Assembly: GCA_964020155.1 (NCBI GenBank)
Contig: OZ026559.1
Span: 3,750,174-3,814,173 of the forward strand
Length of the DNA: 64,000 bases
From: Chondrilla cf. caribensis
Taxonomy: Eukaryota; Porifera; Demospongiae; Chondrillida; Chondrillidae
Direction of reading: 5' to 3'
The first letter of the stretch is position 1. Every line of letters begins with the position of its first letter. Shown one piece after another: positions 12,687-24,647 of the stretch. A model generated the notes under the pieces. That model did not search any database. It had not been told where the DNA came from and worked only from the letters and a program-made list of their open reading frames with translations. A program made the translations under genes and the position numbers.

Positions 12687-12797
12687 AGACATGGGCATGA
12701 GGGCATTATGACATGTAAAATACCGAGTCGTGAGGGCACAAAGCACCCAATGGTGAGTGAATTTTATATGTCATAATGCCTGAGTGTCCACGTCTTG
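12687..12797. mobile_element. Palindromic hairpin element, decayed copy
   Basis: Arms contain GGCATTATGACATGTAAAAT and ATTTTATATGTCATAATGCC. The loop has lost most of its CG content compared with the copy at 24.6 kb. Confidence 0.6.
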
Positions 12798-12800
12798 AAT

Positions 12801-13548
12801 GTAGAGCACGCATAGAAATGGGGGTCACACGTTCACGGTGTTTACGGACCAAAATATACGCCTAATGCTTCTCAATCAAGGAAAAGCTATAAACGTTAAC
12901 TTGTGCTCTACACAATACCAATTCTCCGAAGCATTATAGAAGTCATATGAACATACAAAAGACTTTAAGTTAGTAATAATAACACGGTATTTCCGTAAAA
13001 ACTGGTATCAAACTGTGAGGAAGTATACACGGGAAGAAAATTGCTATAATTGAGGTACGAAGATGCTTTGGCGGTACTGTTCGGGAAAAAGGGAGGTCTA
13101 AAATCGTCGGACATCAACTTCAATGAGATTTATTCGAGAAAGAATTCACTTTTGAACGATTTAGCAGACACCATGCAACTTGAGTAGCTGAAGCTGTGAT
13201 ACACACGTCACTGTCATTTTTCGTGCCATGTAGCAAAGGAATTCTCTTCTTCTACAGCTATTCCAGCCAGCTGGAAATTTCTGCTTGGAACATCAAAGAT
13301 CAAATCAATTGTTTATTGTATAAGCATGCATTGTTTCTTTTTTCATTGTTAATGCTTGTTAACAGCTATGGTGAGGACGAGAAGAAGCCTTTTTAGAAGA
13401 AAGCTTCTTTGCGTCCGTTTGAAATCCCACTTGATTATATTTTCAGGGTGTGTAACCCCCCCTGTTATAGTCGAATCCCTGACAAATCAAAACACGCGAG
13501 GACAAGGTTCCTTACACATTAGTATGGGTTTTTAAAAGCATGCTCTAT
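12801..13548. mobile_element. Probable inverted-repeat element (GTAGAGC ends), copy 1
   Basis: A stretch of about 750 bp is flanked by GTAGAGCACGC and the inverse GCATGCTCTA, with a second inner inverted pair GGGGGTCACAC / GTGTGTAACCCCCC. It lies between the two palindromic elements above. No protein I recognise is encoded; the 66-codon frame at 13196-13396 is not kept in the other copy. Target duplication is unclear, so the boundaries are tentative. Confidence 0.4.
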
Positions 13549-13558
13549 GTGTAACATG

Positions 13559-13636
13559 TATAGCATCCATTACCAATGCTTTAAAATTATGAAATTGCTG
13601 TATAATAGTACTGTTTCTATGATAATGGATGCTATA
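13559..13636. mobile_element. Small TAGCATCC palindromic element
   Basis: TATAGCATCCATTACC and the inverted ATAATGGATGCTATA bracket the same interior in opposite orientation to the 24.5-kb copy. Confidence 0.55.
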
Positions 13637-13721
13637 GAACTATAATATTATTATAGTATAATAATTATATATATATTATTATATTATAACATAGTGTTCC
13701 ATAATGTATTATACCATGATG

Positions 13722-13850
13722 TTATTCCCAGGTATGTCCTCCATGGATAGGTCCCAAGTGAACACTCTTTAGGAAGTGGGTCTGTGTAGTTGGTGAAGTA
13801 GGCTATTATTACATCAGATGGTTTAGCCAATTGATGGGGTAGAAGGTATA
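13722..13850 (-). pseudogene. Decayed exon 1 fragment, 3' of copy 3
   Basis: Plus-strand sequence from CCCAGGTATGTCCTCC to TGATGGGGTAGAAGG is the complement of the YPINRA...TYPW part of exon 1. It has indels in the PINRA codons and no open frame. Its position matches the fragment 3' of copy 1, so it was inherited with the duplication unit. Confidence 0.65.
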
Positions 13851-14659
13851 TATTAAGAGTCATTGATAGTTGTTAGTATAAACTTTGAATAAATTGATGG
13901 AATTAATTGTATAATATGAAGGTATCACCACAGACCTAATGGTACTGTTTGAATTCCCTAAGTATAGACAGCTCTAGTTAATACAACTATTACAATGATC
14001 ATGACAGTATCACTGATCCAGCTATGCAAGCAACATAACATCCATTGTAAGGCAGAATTAAATATTTTTTATTTCAAGTATATATTATGACCAGGATCGG
14101 CCATTAATATTATTGCATACTTCACACACATATTGCCACTTCTATACCTACCAGTCTACATCAGTTTAAATTGTTCAAAGATTTCTTTAAATCTCCAATG
14201 ATATACATTGCAAATGACTAAATGTGATATAGAATGCATAATGTATAACACATGCAATGAATTACAATGGTTTTCTTCAATGACATAATATAATGCTATT
14301 AATATACATGCATTTGGCGATGAAAGATCTGTATAATATGTCGTTCAACTTGCCAGCTTATCTCTTTGAGTAGACCATCAAATGACATTTCCATAATATA
14401 ATAAATAATAAATATTTCTCAAATCCATAATCATTACTCTATGTATTCATATTTCACATCAATTACTAATTATTATGCTTACAGTGCATCACAAGAATCA
14501 TTACCAAGGCCCGAATTATGTCATGTGAATAATAGGTATAGGATAGAATTGTGATACTGGATATAATTTATATAAAAGTAATAGAGATGAACATAGTATG
14601 TATGGAAATGTATACGACTATTATGACCTTTCAATTGTGATGGATGAAGTGCAAATGAA

Positions 14660-17019
14660 TCACTTCTCATCTTGCAAATTCAACATCTGTTGCACCGTTT
14701 CTCTAACTTTCACTCCAATTCTACGGATGATCCAAGCTCCTATTGGTAGAAGTGTATGATGTAGTACGAATATCAGAGAGGAGGAGAATGTTCGAGTCTC
14801 TTCTCCATATTTACTCAAATGTAGTACAAGTGTAATACTGAATGTTAGTGATCCAAATCCAAAGACAAGTACTGCTATGAACATGAGTAGCAGTATCTGT
14901 CGAAGTGCTTGTTTTGGTGTGATTCTGTATTCCTCTTCTTTGATGAAAATTTGATCAATTGTGAAGGGAATGGATGTTATGATGATGCATACAAACATTG
15001 CACACCACACTGTGAGAATGGTAAATCCATACAAGTGTGGATTAACACTCACTAACAAGAGTTGAAATGGAAGATGTAGTAATAGACCCATTACACTCAT
15101 GTAGATCCCCCAGATAGATGTCGTCGTAATGATTTTGTGTACATGTCGTTGTCTTCCACAACATTTAGTTATTATACTCCATGTTTTGGGAATGGGAAAT
15201 GTAATGTACTTGCTGTGAATGTAAGCTGTAATGCCACTAGTGATGAAGATGAATATTAATACTGCAATGGCTAAGGAACAGGCTTCAACTCTGTGTTTAG
15301 TATTCCGTACTATGTTAGTTTGATTACAGCCCAACGTTAACACTTCGGCAGTCATGTAAATATTGAAGACATGAGCAAGACTTGCTACAGCCCAGAAGAA
15401 CGGTACTTTAGCTTTGCTCCTACTTTGTTGTAGACTCACTAGCTGGTTTTTACCAACACCATGGAGTAGGTAAGGTGCTGTGATTACCAATAAGAGCAGA
15501 AACGTTCCCATGCTACTATGATGTGATTGTTTATGATAAGAATGAAGATATGCATCAATCTGCAGCCTGTGATTCATATTTCTGAGATCCACTACTGGAT
15601 GGTTTACAGCAAGCCCTTCAAAGAACACTCTTGTCTGTTTACTACTGTCTTTGTTCTCTGAATACTGTCCCTTGTGTAGTATTAGTGATTTGACCTGCAT
15701 ATGAGGAATAATTTTATTTTAGCTAACGTTCTGTGTAATACTTATCATCATGATGATATAAATACCAGGTCCTATACTATGATAGAAATGATAAATTTGT
15801 GTATACATGTCCTAATGTTTTGAATCAATCACTACTTTACTCTAGTATAACATGTATGCAATCAAATCAAAAGAAATGGATCAATGAATTTTAATTTAAA
15901 CTGCCCATACATTCTCCCTCCAAATTCATTTTGAGGTTTAATGAATATTTTCATAATATTTATACTATTTTAACATTGGTAGCTTATTCAGATAGGCATT
16001 GATTTTATACTTGCCAGAGAGTTCGAAAGACCACCTAAATGTACTATGATCACATTATGTACTGTAACAGTAGTCAAATAAAGATGCTATTGGAAAATAT
16101 TAATTTTGCATCATCAGTAATCTTTACCTAAATTGCAATAATGCTTTCCAAAATTTCCATTGGGAACCTTTACAGACCCAATTAGAACAAATTAAGGAGA
16201 TTGTAGTATCTGAAACATGCTTACAAATTAGAAACACAAATCGAAATTATAATAATCAAATGTGCAATGAAGTTCCAATTGGTGCAGCTGTTACTTCTTT
16301 AGGTTTGCTACATTTGGGAACTGTAGACAATCCATTGAAAGTTGGGAGTTACAATATTAAAAAAATATATATATTATACTATTTCAGTGTATATATCATG
16401 GATAATCTTGTATGCATGCAAACACCAACTTTTTAATGCAGCAGTATACAGATACAGATGGAACATATACAAATGTGATTCTCAAACATCTACACTTAAA
16501 TATTATACTCACCTCTGTGGTGACTGTACCAAGATCTCCCAATTCCTTACATTCCAATGGTATTTTAATGCAAGCAATTTGTGTAGGCAAGACAAAAGGC
16601 AGAGTTTTGTTGAACAGCTGGTAGTAGGATATAGTTGGGAGGTATTCACCAAATTCTAATAAGTATGGATCTCCTACAATATTAATAATGATTTTAGTGG
16701 TCCACATGTACCAATATATGTTGTGATAAGTGTTGTTTATTCCCGGGTATGTCCTCCATGGATAGGTCCCAAGTGAGCACTCTTCAGGAAGTGGGTCTGT
16801 GTAGTTGGTGAAGTAGGCTATTATTACATCAGATGGTCTAGCCCGATTGATGGGATAGAAGGCATTGAGGAGTTGTTGATAGTTGTCAGGACAAGATTTT
16901 ATGGAATTAAGAATTTCCAAGGCATCATCACAAACTTCATATCGCTCATGTTCACCACAGACCATGCCTGTAAAGACTGCTACTGACAATACCACTGTTG
17001 CAGTTACAATCATCTTCAT
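14660..17019 (-). CDS. Array gene copy 3: seven-pass family member, intact, near-twin of copy 10
   Basis: Exon 1 is 17019-16513 and exon 2 is 15694-14660; the intron is 818 bp. The protein is 513 residues and keeps the ectodomain cysteines and three sequons. The start follows an acceptor-like TTTTAG two bases before ATG, and the second residue is Lys where other copies have Arg. The region before segment 1 has its own variant (FEGLAVNHPVVDLRN, then HSYHKQSHHSS) and segment 1 reads TFLLLLVITAPYLLHG. Almost every one of these differences is shared with copy 10, as are intron and flanks, so the pair comes from a recent block duplication. The intron lacks the 27-nt conserved block found in most other copies. 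The C-terminus is LQDEK. Confidence 0.78.
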
Positions 17020-17368
17020 TTCTAAAATAAACAAAATAAGGCATTCAAATCATACAGTTAATACCAAAGCCAAGATTGAACATTTATATTATTATATAAA
17101 TATATATGTATTATCTATAATATATATATATATATATATGTATATATTATATAAGTCAGATGATGACATGATTTTTGTTCGTTCACACATGAAGTGAAAA
17201 CATGAGCTAAAGTTCAGTGATTTCAACTAGGAGGGTCATTCGCTGCTTAAAATTGCTCATTTACCCTATCTTTTTGAGTTGCTTTTCTTAAGATCATTCC
17301 TTCAAGGCTAACCACCATTAAGTTTTGATTGAGACTTTGTTTGACTTTGAGTTGCAGGCACAGCTAAA

Positions 17369-17512
17369 ATGGACTATTTGTATTTGTATGACAAAAGGTT
17401 TGACAATCATGGCTATAAGGATGCTGTTTGCTTTCTCTGTGGGGAAGGTATTAGTATACAACCATTATTAGATGATGTCCTAGAACGTTCACACTGGGTT
17501 GCCTCCCAGTAG
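17369..17512 (+). other. Small CxxC/His open frame, faintly BIR-like
   Basis: 47 codons from ATG: a tyrosine-rich start, then HGYKDAVCFLCGEGISIQ and DDVLERSHWVASQ. The spacing C-x2-C-x17-H resembles the zinc ligands of a BIR domain (usually C-x2-C-x16-H), but the last cysteine is absent. It is open only here and in the twin at 55869-56012; elsewhere it is frameshifted or split by the fold-back element. Probably a remnant. Confidence 0.22.
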
Positions 17513-18027
17513 GTGGGACAATTCCTCTGGTTCTCACATATTTCACACAAAGACTAACCTTCTCCGCACCTAGGAATCAATATCAATATCTGTCAAGAAG
17601 ATTTCTTCCAGGATCCAACGAATGATAGCAATGTGAATAATGAAACACACTGTATCCATGGACAATATGTACTGTGTATGAAACTATTACATAATGTATA
17701 ATTATGTATCATACAGTAAGATATTCTAAGGATAGTACACATGTGTAATATACAAAATCTTAAATGTAGAATGTGCATTACATGCATGTCTATATTAAAG
17801 TATGTTTTTGTATGGCATTCATTCAGCCATAACATGCACAGGTCTGTTTACCACATTCAACTTATCATGTGTAATAATTTTATTCAAATGGAGCAGTAAT
17901 TTGTGTTTGGCAAAATAACTTTTCAATTCGAATTTCACCAACAGTTAATCATTTTCAAGTGCATTACAAGTCATTAGGAAGGGAAAGGTTCTAACTGGAT
18001 GTAGTCTATTGAAATCAACATACATTT

Positions 18028-18230
18028 GTAGGATGACGTCAGCTGTGAATATTATAATATTATATTACGTCATGATTTTCCCCTGACATTTTGTACTGGG
18101 TCCATTGAAGTCGAGTGATAAGTTATAGCGTAACCAGGCCATTGATCTGCTGGCCATTTTGATTGGACCATCGGGTGATCACGTGGAGTTCAACAATGGG
18201 CTGGACCACGTGTTGTTTCGCGCAGTATGG
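18028..18230. promoter_or_regulatory. CRE/E-box module upstream of copy 3
   Basis: TGACGTCA at 18034-18041, TTACGTCATG near 18066, and E-boxes at 18180-18185 and 18207-18212. It is about 1.0-1.2 kb upstream of the copy 3 start codon, consistent with a leader exon plus an intron ending at the conserved acceptor before ATG. Confidence 0.45.
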
Positions 18231-19197
18231 GCAGCGATGGAGGTACGATAACTGGAAACGTCCTCTCCCATTAACCCTACAGATTGGCAGTAAGATATCC
18301 GAAAGAAAACCAATGAAGAATTCCATCATGGTTGAATTATTGTAAGTTGCTGCCTTGAAATTGTGATTCTGTGTAAAGCGTCAATTATCGAACCAAACCT
18401 ATATTCGTAATTCCTCAATATGAATTTCTGTTGGTAATAAATTGGTCTGAAATTTGGTTCTTCGTCGCTTCTCCACTCTGTATTGAAGTCTGTCCGCATG
18501 TTAATCCCTCTAATCCGAATGTCGATTATTTTCGGACTCTTTCATATCTCTAGCAGAACGATGCGATAAGCTACGAAGATCTTACTGAGTGGAGAGCGAC
18601 TACATGTAATGCTCTATAAACCACAGTTTATTGGAAGTCGGTAGGTTTCATAGTTATTGAGAAATAGCCAATTTTGGTGTCCGAATATAGATGGTGTTCC
18701 ATAATTGATGCTTTACTCTATTTGTATAATTTTGTAAAATATTCGACTATCATTGTCTTATCCCCCACTTTTCATTGTGAATACTTAGTATGATGGAAGA
18801 CATCGTGTCTTTGGTTGTATGATACTGCAAGCCACTGCACTGTTTTCAGTTCATGCATTAAAAAATAATTTTATAAGCTCTCACACGATCATGGTTGTTA
18901 CTGTACTGCAAGTGAGCATAAATGGCCAGTCAAAAGAAACCTAAAATAGGAAGGGTTTTTTCATTTCAAATTGCGAATCACCGTAAACGTCTTTGCTTGT
19001 ATGTATGATACTTCAAGCTACTGATGTTGAGGAATCCAAATCTGTGGCCACTTATGGTGACTTGCACTACAGTAGTATAACTTGCCAACAAAAAAATTGT
19101 TGGATTCTGTATCAATGCAACTGCTGAAGGAGGATATATGTAGAGCACAGACCAATCGTATACCTTGTGGTCCACAGGACTGGCTAATTTATATGTA

Positions 19198-19601
19198 CAG
19201 TACGGTTCAAAAAAAACAAACGGTAATCTCCTCTACCTTTTTTCAGTTAACAGTTGACGGTAGTATTTTCATTGTGTAATTATTGATACGTAATCGTATA
19301 TTACTAAATAACAGCTGCAAATAGCGTAACTCACGAACGATCCGTCAAAGAGTCTGTCGGCTAGATCCAGGAAGACGGAGAGATGTTCCCATATCTTTTG
19401 TGCTTTTGAATCGTTACTCAAACACTCGCGTTCGATACTTTAAAACCTTGTTTTTCAACGAACCATTCACGGTTATCCGTTAACGGTTATCGGTTAACGG
19501 TTACCAGAAATCAGTTAACTTTTAACCGGTAAGCATTAACTGTTATCGGATTAACAGGTAACTTTTATCCGTTAACGTTTAGTTTTTTTTGGTCCGTGCC
19601 G
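19198..19601. mobile_element. CAGT-ended TA-flanked element with GTTAACGG-rich interior
   Basis: It is present in the 17.6-20.3 kb block but absent from the otherwise near-identical 61.7-64.0 kb block (empty site near 63253). The left end CAGTACGGTTCAAAAAAAAC pairs with an inverted right end GTTTTTTTTGGTCCGTGCCG, with TA on both sides. The interior 19480-19585 is a degenerate repeat of GGTTAACGGTTATC-like units. Non-autonomous Tc1/mariner-type element. Confidence 0.72.
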
Positions 19602-19689
19602 TATATTGAGTGGATCTTTCATTATTGTAGCCATATATTATAATCATTACAGTTATTGTATTCCATATTTATTTCTTTTTCATTGCATA

Positions 19690-19985
19690 GTGTTGTTTCC
19701 AAGGATATCTGTCAGTATGGTACATTTGCTCAATGATACAATGGGAATTTCTCTGATAATCAAGAACCATTCAATTTGTTGGATTTGTCAGGATATGTAG
19801 AGCCAGTGCTAACAGCAAGAAGCCAACTGAATAAATGAACTTGTGAAAAGCATGTGAGTATAGTTTGTATGTGTATTATGATATCTTCAATTGAATACAA
19901 CTCTGTGTGTACAACTCCTCCCTTTCTCCAGGACTATCAAGGAACATATGAATCGAGACAGTATCCTACAAATGAATATCATTAA
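19690..19985 (+). pseudogene. Ig-like domain exon remnant
   Basis: NGNFSDNQEPFNLLD then a one-base deletion (GGATTTGTCAGG), and DYQGTYESRQYPTNEYH after CTCCAG near 19930. Its counterpart at 63340-63640 is in the same state without that deletion. Confidence 0.35.
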
Positions 19986-20194
19986 AATATTATTCTATAA
20001 TATACTATTATTATACATGTATTTAGTGATGAAAGATCTTTATAATATGTCATTCAAATTTCCAGCTTATCTCTTTGTGTAGACCATCAAATGGCCTTCC
20101 ATTGAAAATAAATGTTTGGCAAATTTATGATCATTATCTATTCATTTTCCACATCAATTACTAAATTATTATACTTACAGTACATCACAATTGG

Positions 20195-20640
20195 TAGAAG
20201 CGTATGATGTAGTACGAATATCTGAGAGGAGGAGAATGTTCGAGTCTCTTCTCCATATTTACTAAAATGTAGTACAAGTGTAATATACTGAATGTTAGTG
20301 ATATAGGGCCTAAGTGGAATTAAGCTGCTACCATTTTATATAAGATTATTGTTCATTTGATGTGCACTGTGCATCTGCTGAGTCACATGCATCCCATAAT
20401 CCACATAGCCATGTGTTACTCTTTACACTCATAATGACCTATATAATTTCGAGTCTCTTCTTCATATTTACTCAAATGTAGTACAAGTGTAATACTGAAT
20501 GTTAGTGATATAGGGCCTAAGTAAAGGCTGCCACCATCTTATATAAGATAATTGTTCACTTCGTGTGCACTGTGCATCTGCTGAGTCACATGCATCCCAT
20601 AATTCTCCACACTCATAATGACCTATATTATAATCTTATC
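20195..20640 (-). repeat. Tandem duplication carrying pieces of exon 2
   Basis: Plus-strand TGGTAGAAGCGTATGATGTA to about 20310 is the complement of the exon 2 part coding for the segment 6-7 loop (SKYGEETRT...LHHTLLP). A unit of roughly 215 bp (exon piece, GATATAGGGCCTAAGT, then a CACATGCATCCCATAAT stretch) is present twice, starting near 20240 and near 20452. The exon pieces are out of frame and lie just 3' of copy 4. Confidence 0.6.
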
Positions 20641-20840
20641 GTAAGTGATAATTGTTTATAAAATTGCCTTTAGTACATAACAAAAACTAATACAAAACTC
20701 ATAATAGAACCCATTAATGCACATATTACCTTTTACATACTGTTAATATCTGCTGTTGTGATGTACATATATCTGTACTTTGGATGCTGACTACATGCAT
20801 GTGAAAATGTGAATAGTATGTTATCGTTTACACAAGTGGA

Positions 20841-23800
20841 TCAGTTTTCATCTTGTACATTCCACATCTGTTGTACTGTCTGTCTAACTTTCACTCCAAC
20901 TCTACGGATGATCCAAGCTCCTATTGGTAGAAGTGTATGATGTAGTACAAATATCAGAGAGGAGGAGAATGTTTTAGTCTCTTCTCCATATTTACTCAAA
21001 TGTAGTACCATTGTAATACTGAATGTTAGTGATCCAAATCCAAAGACAAGTACTGCTATGAACATGAGTAGCAGTATCTGTCGAAGTGCTTGTTTTGGTG
21101 TGATTCTGTATTCCTCTTCTTTGATGAAGATTTGATCAATTGTGAATGGAATGGATGTTACGATGATGCATACAAATATTATGCACCACACCGTGAGAAT
21201 GCCAAATCCATACAAGTGCGGATTAACACTCACTAACAAGAATTGAAGAGGAAGATGTAGTAATAGACACACTATACTCGTGTAGATCCCCCAAAGAGAT
21301 GTTGTTGTAACGATCTTGTGTACATGTTGTTTTCTTCCACAACATTTAGTTATTATGCTCCATGTTTTGGGAATGGGAAATGTAATGTACTTGCTGTGAA
21401 TGTAAGCTGTAATGCCACTTGCAATGAAGATGAATATGAATGCTGTAATGGTTGAGGAACAGGTTGTGACTCTGTGTTCAGTGTTCCGTACTATGTTATT
21501 TGGATTACAGGCCAATGTCAGACCTTCAGCAATTGTGTAAATGTTGAAGACAGTAGCAAGACTTGCTACAGCCCAGAAGAATGGTACTTTAGCTTTGCTC
21601 CTACTTTGTTGTAGACTCATTAGCTGTTTTTTACCAATACCGTGGAGTATGTAAGGTGTTGCGATTACCAATAGGAATAGAAACATTCCCACGGTACCAC
21701 GATGTGGTTGTTTATGACGAGTATGAAGGTATTCATCAATCTGCAGCCAGTGATTTGTATTTCTGACATCTGCTAGCAGACGGTTTTTAGCAAGCCACTG
21801 AAAGAACACTCTGGTCTGTTTACTATTGTCTTTGTTCTCTGAATGCTGTCCCTTGTGTAGTATTAGTGATTTGACCTGTATTTAAAGAACAATTTGATAG
21901 AATCAAAATGGATATACAATTATTAATTTTTACTTCAGCTACTGTTCTGCGTGATAGTTATCATCATGATGTAATAAATACCAGGTCCTATAATATGATG
22001 GAAATGATAAATTGACATATGTATGTCCTAATTTTTGAGCAATTACTACTTATACTCTAGTATAACATGTATGATATTTAATCAAAATTAATGGCTCAAT
22101 GAAATGCAAATATAGATAACCTTATTTTCTTCCCTCCAAATTGATTATAAGGCTTAAAGAATATTTTGAAATACTATTTCAACATCAGTACCCTTTGCAG
22201 ATAGTCATTGATTTTATATACTTGCCAGAGAGTTCGAAAGACCACCTAAATTTAACATGATCATACAGTAGTCATATACATTTCAAAAAAGACACCTTCG
22301 GATAATATTTGCATCATCAGTAATCTTTACCTGAATCACAAAATGTTCAAGACCCATCTATATTCGCATTACAGTGACTGCTAACATTATAAAGACCTTC
22401 CATGATCATTTCCATTAAAAAGGCTCCTTCTTGGGGTCCTTTACAAACCCAATAAGAATGAAGGAGATCAAAGAATCCAAAATGTGTTTACAAATTTGAC
22501 ACACAAATCAAAATTATAATAATCAATTTGTACAATGTACAACTAAAGTTCCAACTGGTGCAGCTGTTATTACTTTGGATTCGTTACATTTGGGAACTGT
22601 AGACAATCCATTGACATTGAATTGGGAGTTACAAAATAAACAATATATGTGACAGTCCCGGGTAGAAAACTGACATTAGTGCATGATGATCCAAATTGAT
22701 TTTTTTAACCAATGAAAGCCTAAGGGTACCCTCTGGGTTCTCTGTAAGTTTTCGTCCATAGGGTGTGTTATTACAGAGGTTCGAATAATATGAGGGTGTT
22801 TCGGTACGCAATGTACAGGAACACGTGAACACGTACATGCTCACGCAACTCCTACCTTGTTGCAACACTTTTTACAACCCTCATCTGTAGAGATTTGTAC
22901 TGGTTTCAGGCTGCTGAGAATCCTGTGACATCGATTTTTGCACGCACGACTTGTGGGTATTGATTAGTACTTTGTATGAAACAAGTTTTCAAGAACTGAA
23001 GTAACCTAAGAGCACTTCTAGCTTGCCAGCGATAAAGTTGGCCTGTCGCTGCTGCTGAGGCTAAGGAACAACATTTTCCAATGAGCTATACGTGGCCCGG
23101 CATAGTAAAAGTATGAGACCCACACCCGTCGATGTTTAGCGCACCAATTTACAGCCATCACTCGAATATCGTCTTTTTATTGTGTTCTGTCTCTATGATA
23201 CGTCTACCTGTTCATGATATTTATCATACTCAGGTAAACTACAGAGCCAGAAAAGATTTGTGCGTAATTTTCTCACAAAGTTGACTTTTTGACGTTCATT
23301 CTCTACCCGTGACTGCCACATATAATAGTTAGTGTGCATGTTATATTTATTGCATATGTATCATGGATAATCTTGCATGCAAACACCTACTTTTTAATGC
23401 AGCAGTACACAGACGGAATATATGCAAATGTGATTCTCAAACATTTACACCTAAGTATACTCACCTCTGTGGTGACTGTACCAAGATCTCCCAATTCCTT
23501 ACATTCCAATGGTATTTCAATGCAAGCAATTTGTGTAGGCAAGACAAAAGGTGAAGTTTTGTTGAACAGCCGGTTATAGCTTATAGTGGGGAGGTATTTA
23601 CCAAATTCTAACAAGTATAGATTTCCTCCAATATTGATAATGATTTTAGTGGTCCACATGTACCAATATATGTTGTGATAAGTGTTGTTTATCCCCTGGT
23701 ATGTCCTCCATGGATAGGTCCCAAGTGAGCACTCTTCGGGAAGTGGGTCTGTGTAGTTAGTGAAGTAGGCTATGATGACAGTAGATGGTTTAGCCCGATT

Positions 23801-23924
23801 GATGGGGTGGAAGGCATTGAGAAGTTGTTGATAGGACAAGATTTGATGGAATTGAGAATTTCCAAGACATCATCACAAACTCCATATTGCTCATGTTCAC
23901 CACAGACCATGCCTGTAAAGAATG
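20841..23924 (-). pseudogene. Array gene copy 4: seven-pass exon intact, first exon broken
   Basis: Exon 2 (21875-20841) is fully open, with all seven hydrophobic segments and the usual LNVQDEN-like tail (here WNVQDEN). Exon 1 homology runs only from 23465 to about 23924. Family sequence stops just inside the signal peptide (around TGMVCG) and unrelated sequence takes over upstream. A 7-nt deletion near 23834, in the SCPDNYQQ region, also shifts the frame. The upstream replacement could encode a different hydrophobic leader (Met near 23993: LIIVVFISITSLF), but its frame does not run into the ectodomain frame. The 1589-bp intron holds a TA-flanked transposable element. Most likely a dead gene, unless the seven-pass exon is expressed from another start. 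Confidence 0.65.
22646..23322. mobile_element. TA-flanked inverted-repeat element (MITE), in copy 4 intron
   Basis: The ends are TATGTGACAGTCCCGGGTAG and the inverted CTACCCGTGACTGCCACATA, with TA on each side. The matching site in copy 8 (near 44247) is empty and has a single TA. No credible coding sequence lies inside. TA target duplication points to the Tc1/mariner group as the source of the mobilising enzyme. Confidence 0.75.
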
Positions 23925-24159
23925 GTGAGTGAGGGTGAATAAAGATGTGATTGAAATAAAGACAACAATGATGAGACTATTATTCTGATTCACTGCCTAC
24001 TAAACCTCATACTAATACCAAAACATAATATTTTCTACATTCAAGTAATACTGCTGGGTACAGTAAGTGTAGAGTGAAGGTCGCGTGGATCAGTTTTCAT
24101 GCATCTTGTATTATGCACAATGCACAATGTATTATACCATGATATGTATATATAGTTAT

Positions 24160-24385
24160 TCCTGGGTATGTCCTCCATGGATAGGTCCCAAATGAGCACT
24201 CTTCATGAGGAAGTGGGTCTCTGCAGTTGATTATATATTTACATTGACACTAGATGGTTTAGCCCAATGGATGCAGTAGAAGGTACATAAACGTCATTGT
24301 TAGTTGTTAGGATAAACTTTGAATCAATTGATGGAATTAATTGTATTATGAAGGTATCACCACAGACCTAATGGTACTGTTTGAT
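24160..24385 (-). pseudogene. Decayed exon 1 fragment, 3' of copy 5
   Basis: It matches the GTYPW/ECSLG portion (CCTCCATGGATAGGTCCCAA on the plus strand) and then a much-altered PINRA region. A 4-bp insertion (CATGAGGAAG for CAGGAAG) destroys the frame. Confidence 0.6.
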
Positions 24386-24545
24386 TTCTTACGTAACTCT
24401 ATTATGACCAGGATTGGCCGTTAATATTATTGCATACTTCACACACACATATTGCCTCTTCTATACCTACCAGTCTACATCAGTTTAAATTGTACGAAGA
24501 TTTCTTTAAGTCTTCACTGGTATACATTGCAAATCATTATAATGT

Positions 24546-24645
24546 GATATAGCATCCGTTACCATAGAAACAGTACTATTATACAGCAATTTTATATTGT
24601 ATAAAGCGCTAGCAACAGTATAAAGCGTTAGCAACGGATGCTATA
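24546..24645. mobile_element. Small TAGCATCC palindromic element
   Basis: It begins ATAGCATCCGTTACCATAG and ends GTTAGCAACGGATGCTATAA, an inverted pair. The interior has CAGTACTATTATACAGCAAT and a short internal duplication TAAAGCG(C/T)TAGCAAC. Confidence 0.6.
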
Positions 24646-24647
24646 AT

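Larger units (their letters stand above)
10854..14659. other. Spacer between copies 2 and 3
   Basis: Fold-back element, repeated flank (11590-11990), decayed CRE/E-box module, hairpin, GTAGAGC-ended element, TAGCATCC element, exon 1 fragment, then AT-rich 3' flank of copy 3 with nothing recognisable (13960-14640). The layout is repeated at 49149-53195. Confidence 0.6.
17020..20840. other. Spacer between copies 3 and 4
   Basis: CxxC frame, repeated flank, CRE/E-box module, a remnant near 19025-19190, the CAGT-ended element, Ig-like remnant, and the exon 2 tandem duplication. 17.6-20.3 kb matches 61.7-64.0 kb except for the CAGT-ended element. Confidence 0.6.

Noticed and set aside
16342..16659. 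Plus-strand frames opposite exon 1 (also near 23334, 32757, 37380, 54929, 60320)
   Set aside because: Antisense shadows of the conserved exon 1; their similarity between copies follows from the minus-strand exon.
22629..22868. 79-codon minus-strand frame at the end of the intronic element
   Set aside because: Broken in the copies at 31951 and 59638; chance frame in a non-coding element.
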